A stretch of DNA of 64,000 bases from Magicicada septendecula (Eukaryota; Arthropoda; Insecta; Hemiptera; Cicadidae). Both the position numbers and the translations under genes were made by a program. Below the pieces are notes generated by a model that made no database searches, had not been told where the DNA came from, and was given only the letters and a program-made list of their open reading frames with translations. Location: positions 379,821,910-379,885,909 of the forward strand of contig CM068372.1 in assembly GCA_034769895.1 (NCBI GenBank). The letters run 5' to 3'. Positions within the stretch are counted from its first letter, which is position 1, and each line of letters starts with the position of its first letter. This document shows, piece after piece, positions 60,345 through 64,000 of the stretch.

Positions 60345-60600
60345 TTTGTATATATATTCTACAACGTTATCGGCAACAAAGAAGTAGTTTTTGTTAAAAT
60401 TCCTTCCCGGGATGTTTGGCCGTAGTCCAATGTTTTCTACAAAACCAGACGTTTCGGCAATACCATCGACTTCCATCATCAGTGAAAATCGAGTGCGATA
60501 ACGTGAGGTGGTATATGTTAGTGACCACAGTACTGTGGTTAAGGCTGAAGCAGTAAGTAGAAGGAAGTAGTTTCTATAGTAATATTTCATTTCGAAAATG
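60345..60600 (-). mobile_element. Penelope-like terminal repeat fragment
   Basis: On the minus strand GCCTTAACCACAGTACTGTG, GTCACTAAC, then CTGATGATGGAAG, CCGAAACGTCTGG, ACTACGGCCAAAC, ATCCCGGGAAG. The fragment at 62,713-62,885 has the same order (GCCTTAACCACAGTTCAGTG, hammerhead-like core, GGCCTTACAGCCCGG) and lies downstream of a GIY-YIG remnant, which identifies the type. Confidence 0.55.
60451..60482 (-). ncRNA. hammerhead-like core 1
   Basis: CTGATGA, a GG...CC stem with a bulged T, then GAAAC. CTGANGA and GAAA are the invariant hammerhead core; Penelope-like elements are known to carry hammerhead ribozymes in their terminal repeats. Stem III is very short (AC/GT), as in dimer-active forms. 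Confidence 0.4.
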
Positions 60601-60665
60601 ATTTTAAATATAAATCTTAGAACATGGAAGTCTGTATGGTTCTCCATACCGATATTTTGAATATT

Positions 60666-60793
60666 ACACTGTTTCGATAGTATAAAATATCATCATCAGA
60701 AATTAAAAATTAATACATTTTAAAAATAAAATTTTTTTTTTATTATTTAATTTGTAATTTCTGATGATGATAGATTATACTATCGAAACAGGG
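60666..60793. repeat. inverted pair, each arm with a hammerhead-like core
   Basis: The arm at 60,671-60,699 (minus: CTGATGATGATATTT, TATACTATCGAAAC) and the arm at 60,761-60,789 (plus: CTGATGATGATAGATT, ATACTATCGAAAC) face each other across a T-rich loop. Stem GATAG/CTATC is preserved in the plus arm. Confidence 0.6.
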
Positions 60794-61290
60794 TATAAAA
60801 ATTGTTTTTAAATTTATTAATTTGTAATTTTTTGATGATAAAAATGTATACAGTGTACGTAATTTAAAAAAATACAGTATATTCCTGTAAAAAAATTTTA
60901 TATATTATTATTACTAATATTAGTTTATAAAATTGTATGGCAAGAATCCTGGATCTCTAGTTTGTCCTGAGAAAAATGGGGGGAAGATCCAGCCCTGATG
61001 TGGTCTTACCCTCACTTTCGAGCTAATCCACCTCACCCCATTCCAGGAGTTTCGCTACTGAGCTAATGTGTGTATTTTATACGACCATATGTTTTAATAC
61101 AAGTAAGAAACACGTACACTTCAGAAAACCACAATTTTGAGTTACAAAATTATTTAGTAAACAGCTTAGTAAACGAATATAGTAAATGTGAATTAATACG
61201 TATCAAATGAAAATTGAACTAGCCCTATCATAATAACGACACACTGTTTTTCGGTTGAACACACGTTTTTCATTTCTTTTTAAACCAATA

Positions 61291-61322
61291 GTTTCGGCTA
61301 AACTACATTGTAGCATCCTCAG
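61291..61322 (-). ncRNA. hammerhead-like core 4
   Basis: CTGAGGATGCTACAATG, TAGTTTAGCCGAAAC: core CTGAGGA and GAAAC around a GCTA/TAGC stem. Confidence 0.35.
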
Positions 61323-61556
61323 TAACTCGACTGGCACATCGTAGTACGGGGCAAATCATATGCGATAGCACAGGAAACCGTCCTATGGGACACCACGATT
61401 GGTTTTAAACTTACACCACCATCTTAGTAAGGGCAAAACGTTTGGTTTTAAAAGAAATACTGTAGAAAACAGCATTATTATTAACTTTTTAACCGTCAAG
61501 GGTTTGCGACGATCGGTCAAAAAAGTATAACACACATTTTAAATTATTTGTGTCGA

Positions 61557-61586
61557 CGTTTAGACAATATTTATTGTTATCATCAG
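61557..61586 (-). ncRNA. degenerate hammerhead-like core 5
   Basis: CTGATGATAACAATAAAT, ATTGTCTAAACG: stem ACAAT/ATTGT kept, but GAAAC has become TAAAC, so inactive if it is one. Confidence 0.3.
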
Positions 61587-61662
61587 GACCTGTGTACGGA
61601 TATACAAGAGAAAATATCAAACACAACAGATCAATTAATTGAACAATTAATCAATTAATTGG

Positions 61663-61713
<51 letters not shown>

Positions 61714-61714
61714 C
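61663..61714. repeat. (GT)n/(GC)n microsatellite
   Basis: About 21 GT units followed by a GCGCGCGC block. Confidence 0.95.
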
Positions 61715-62178
61715 TAGCGCATGCGTATGTATGTATGTGTAAAGGAGATCCAACAGTTTGTTACACATCATCAAAATAATTGCATTCATTACAATTGGAT
61801 ACAGTTTTTTACCAATCCTCGTAAACCCTTCATCGTTAAAATTTATTGATTGATGGTTACTACGAAATTAAGAATTATTATTAACGAAAATCACGAACTT
61901 TACGAGCCCTATCACCACATCATATAAAAATATTATCGTTAAAGATTGTTCACTCAATGAAACTGCCTTCGCTAAGTGTCTCGTTCGGTCAGGATTGACG
62001 TACGGGGGGTGGGTAGTGTGATGTACTTGAGGTGAGGGGAAGAGGTGCAGTCAAGGGAAGATCGTGTTATGTAGCAACTGATTCAGTATTGACTATGCAT
62101 TACAGATTACCCTACCTGCGTGTACCACCCGGAGGCGCACCTCCCTCTCACCCTTACTCAACCCACCAAACCGCATCT
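61715..62178. other. unassigned stretch
   Basis: No gene. Open frame from 62,032 is mostly simple-sequence translation. Confidence 0.5.
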
Positions 62179-62240
62179 CACACGCACGCACGCACGCACG
62201 CACACGCGCGCGCGCGCGCGCACACACACACACACACACA
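62179..62240. repeat. (CACG)n-(CG)n-(CA)n compound microsatellite
   Basis: Alternating purine-pyrimidine for about 60 bases; likely Z-DNA-prone. Confidence 0.95.
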
Positions 62241-62626
62241 TTCAGGTTTGTCATACGAAATTAATGTCACACTATTCCATGCTTACAGTTTGACCGCTGA
62301 AAGTTAAACAGTAATGTACGAATAACAAGAAAGAAGTGAATACAAGAGTGTATAAACCAGGATGAACACAAACGAGTGTCCTCCAATATCTGTTTACCTG
62401 CAATAACGTGCAATAACGAAGTGTGTTCAAGACATAGTACAGTATATTTATTATTGTTTGTGTTCCTGCTACTGTGTTTTCTCTCCTCAATTGTGTCATC
62501 TAATATTTCGTCCTACAAAATCACTACGCTTAAGTATTTAAACTTTTCCTCTTCTTCAATTTAGCCTGTAGGTCTACAGTGCGTTCTTTTTTGGGATGAG
62601 GTTTAAATAGTTAACTAATGTAAACA

Positions 62627-62712
62627 TTACTTACTTATTTGTAGGGGGAGGAGGTAATGTAAACTATACTTACTTATTTGTAGGGGGAGGATGTAATGTA
62701 AACTATATTTAC
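62627..62712 (+). repeat. GGGGGAGG tandem repeat, left block (2 units)
   Basis: Unit about 43 bp: ACTTACTTATTTGTAGGGGG, AGGAGGTAATGTAAACTAT. Same unit continues at 63,333 beyond the Penelope remnant. Confidence 0.85.
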
Positions 62713-63345
62713 GTATGAGAATTTCGGCTTGCCGGGCTGTAAGGCCGTGGTGCACGGTTGTTTGGTGCAAGCGTTTCGGCCGTGCCTTCGACGGCCATCT
62801 ACAGTGCAGAAGGCTGCAAAACGCTGACAAAAGTTTCGTAGTCAGTGACCACTGAACTGTGGTTAAGGCTAGTGAGTAGGACACCCATATTTATAAACTT
62901 TTGGAGTCCGCACGAAGTTGTTGTCTGCCACAACCAGCCAATCAGAAGAAAGGCAAATTCTTATTGGTTCCCCACAACTCGCGTCCAAAGAGCGCTCAAT
63001 GAGAGGGACTCGCCCCGTCGATTCATTGCAATAGATGCATGTTTCTGAATCTAGACATACTCCATATGCAGGCGAAGGAAATACGCACTTACCGATGACA
63101 GAAGCCTCGTCACTTCAAAGAGTATGCGGTGGTCGACATTGGCGAGTGCGTGCTCCGCTATAGTAGACTTTTCCGGCTGCCTCAAACGACAGTAGCGACT
63201 GTGTTCATCAACGCCGGTATGGACATTGCGTTTCGTAGTTCCGAGTCCAACTGGCCGCATGAGCAAGGAACTCCATACACTCCGCACAACAAGAGCGGGT
63301 CTCTGACGTCCTTCACTGGTTTCAGAAATTTATACTTATTTATTT
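62713..63345 (-). pseudogene. Penelope-like element: GIY-YIG endonuclease end and 3' terminal repeat
   Basis: The minus strand from 63,345 reads GVYGVPCSCG (the GIY half), then after a one-base shift GLGTTKRNVHTGVDEHSRYC (the YIG half and its EH), RLRQPEKSTIAEHAL, DHRILFEVTRLLSS, ending at 63,051. This order is diagnostic of the C-terminal GIY-YIG endonuclease of Penelope-like retroelements. Downstream on the same strand (63,050-62,713) lies the 3' repeat with a TATAAAT box, GCCTTAACCACAG and a hammerhead-like core. The reverse transcriptase is missing. Endonuclease inactive (shift, YIG altered to GLG). Confidence 0.75.
62773..62804 (-). ncRNA. hammerhead-like core 6 of the Penelope 3' repeat
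   Basis: CTGTAGATGGCCGTCG, AAGGCACGGCCGAAAC: GGCC(G)/(C)GGCC stem and GAAAC intact, CTGANGA changed to CTGTAGA. Probably a decayed ribozyme. Confidence 0.4.
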
Positions 63346-63490
63346 TGGGGGGGAGGTAATGTAAACTATACTTACTTATTTTGGGGGAGGGAGGTAATGT
63401 AAAATATACTTACCAATTTTTGGGTGGGGAGGAAATGTAAACTATAATTACTTATTTTTGGGGGGTAATGTAAACTACTCTTACTTATTT
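63333..63490 (+). repeat. GGGGGAGG tandem repeat, right block (4 units)
   Basis: Four variants of TTATTTTGGGGGGAGG, TAATGTAAACTATACTTAC. Purine runs vary in length between units. Confidence 0.85.
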
Positions 63491-63639
63491 AACCCTTCTT
63501 CTTCTACGGTTCACATTCCGTGCAATGGTTTGCAGCAGCTTTCTAGGCTTCGCGGTGTTCTGCGTCTTCATGGGACAACCGGTGTCCTCCAATAGTAGGT
63601 TCATGTACTCGAGGCTCGATCTCACCCTTCACGTGTTCA

Positions 63640-63830
63640 CTGATGTACCTAGAGAGCACAGAAAGAAAGGAAGACCCTAGAATTCATGGATAGAGTGGAT
63701 TAGAAGATCAATTAACGATAGATGACTAAACGATGATAACTGCAACGACAGACAACAATGAAGGATGGGCATAGGACAACGTCGTAGGACGTATTGACCC
63801 GAATTAATAATAAAAAAAGTTACTGTACCA
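63640..63830 (+). pseudogene. LINE reverse-transcriptase tail, copy E
   Basis: EHRKKGRP, stop, NSWIEWIRRSINDR, stop, LNDDNCNDRQQ, stop, RMGIGQRRRTY. Matches the GRPR.SW...R.....RGL......DR..WR.GIGQRR.T ending of another insect non-LTR family, followed by an A-rich tail. Confidence 0.7.
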
Positions 63831-64000
63831 ATAACAAAACAAAAGAAAGTGCAGCAGATTTACAGAAATTTGTTTAAATATTTTGAAAGGAAAAAAGAAA
63901 TATAATGGCGTATGGTGCCACACATCAGTTGCTATTAATGAAGTGTATCGTTCATGTCAGTCTCAGTCTATTAACCGACATCACAGTCTAGAAAGTTAAA

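Noticed and set aside
62032..62307. 91-residue ORF rich in His, Ala and Arg
   Set aside because: Mostly translation of a compound microsatellite.

Overview
This is a stretch of AT-rich eukaryotic repeat DNA, most likely from an insect or other arthropod. The evidence is the mixture of mariner fossils, a multi-copy DUF7869-like gene, Gypsy LTR elements primed on a tRNA-Lys-like site, a Penelope-like GIY-YIG remnant and several non-LTR retrotransposon tails. I found no convincing host gene, tRNA or rRNA. Nearly all coding signal belongs to transposable elements, most of them broken.

Layout. 1-430: two mariner N-terminal fossils. 2.6-2.85 kb: a MITE. 3.0-5.16 kb: a degenerate minus-strand DUF7869-like gene that still shows a GT-AG intron. 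5.1-9.14 kb: a plus-strand Gypsy remnant (integrase, polypurine tract, then an LTR whose two ends are inverted copies of each other, about 630 bp each). 9.4-11 kb: LINE scraps, a GC-rich repeat and a dispersed repeat whose second copy lies at 54.8 kb. 12,531-27,735: tandem array of Gypsy family 1 (LTR-internal-LTR-internal-LTR, minus strand; one integrase split by a 2.9 kb insertion). 27,746-39,111: tandem array of Gypsy family 2 with the same LTR-internal-LTR-internal-LTR plan, coding for Gag but no reverse transcriptase or integrase. 39,157-42,200: an LTR-like block. 42,243-44,271: a solo family 2 LTR in the opposite orientation. 45.45-50.28 kb: a 5'-deleted Gypsy family 3 element. 52.4-56.8 kb: graveyard of LINE reverse-transcriptase tails. 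57-64 kb: tandem repeats, microsatellites, Penelope-like fragments with repeated hammerhead-like cores, and one more LINE tail.

How the parts relate. Families 1 and 2 and the family 2 solo LTR all begin and end at (TA)n tracts, so the block looks like repeated insertion into TA-rich targets, followed by LTR-LTR exchange that built the arrays. Neither family encodes a reverse transcriptase here, and the two family 1 copies share the same stop and the same frameshift. They must therefore have been copied by an autonomous relative elsewhere. The most unusual structures are the ladder of primer-binding-site-like modules inside the family 1 LTR, the LTR with giant inverted ends, and the cluster of hammerhead-like cores near the Penelope fragments. 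All comparisons were made by eye; no alignment or database search was run.
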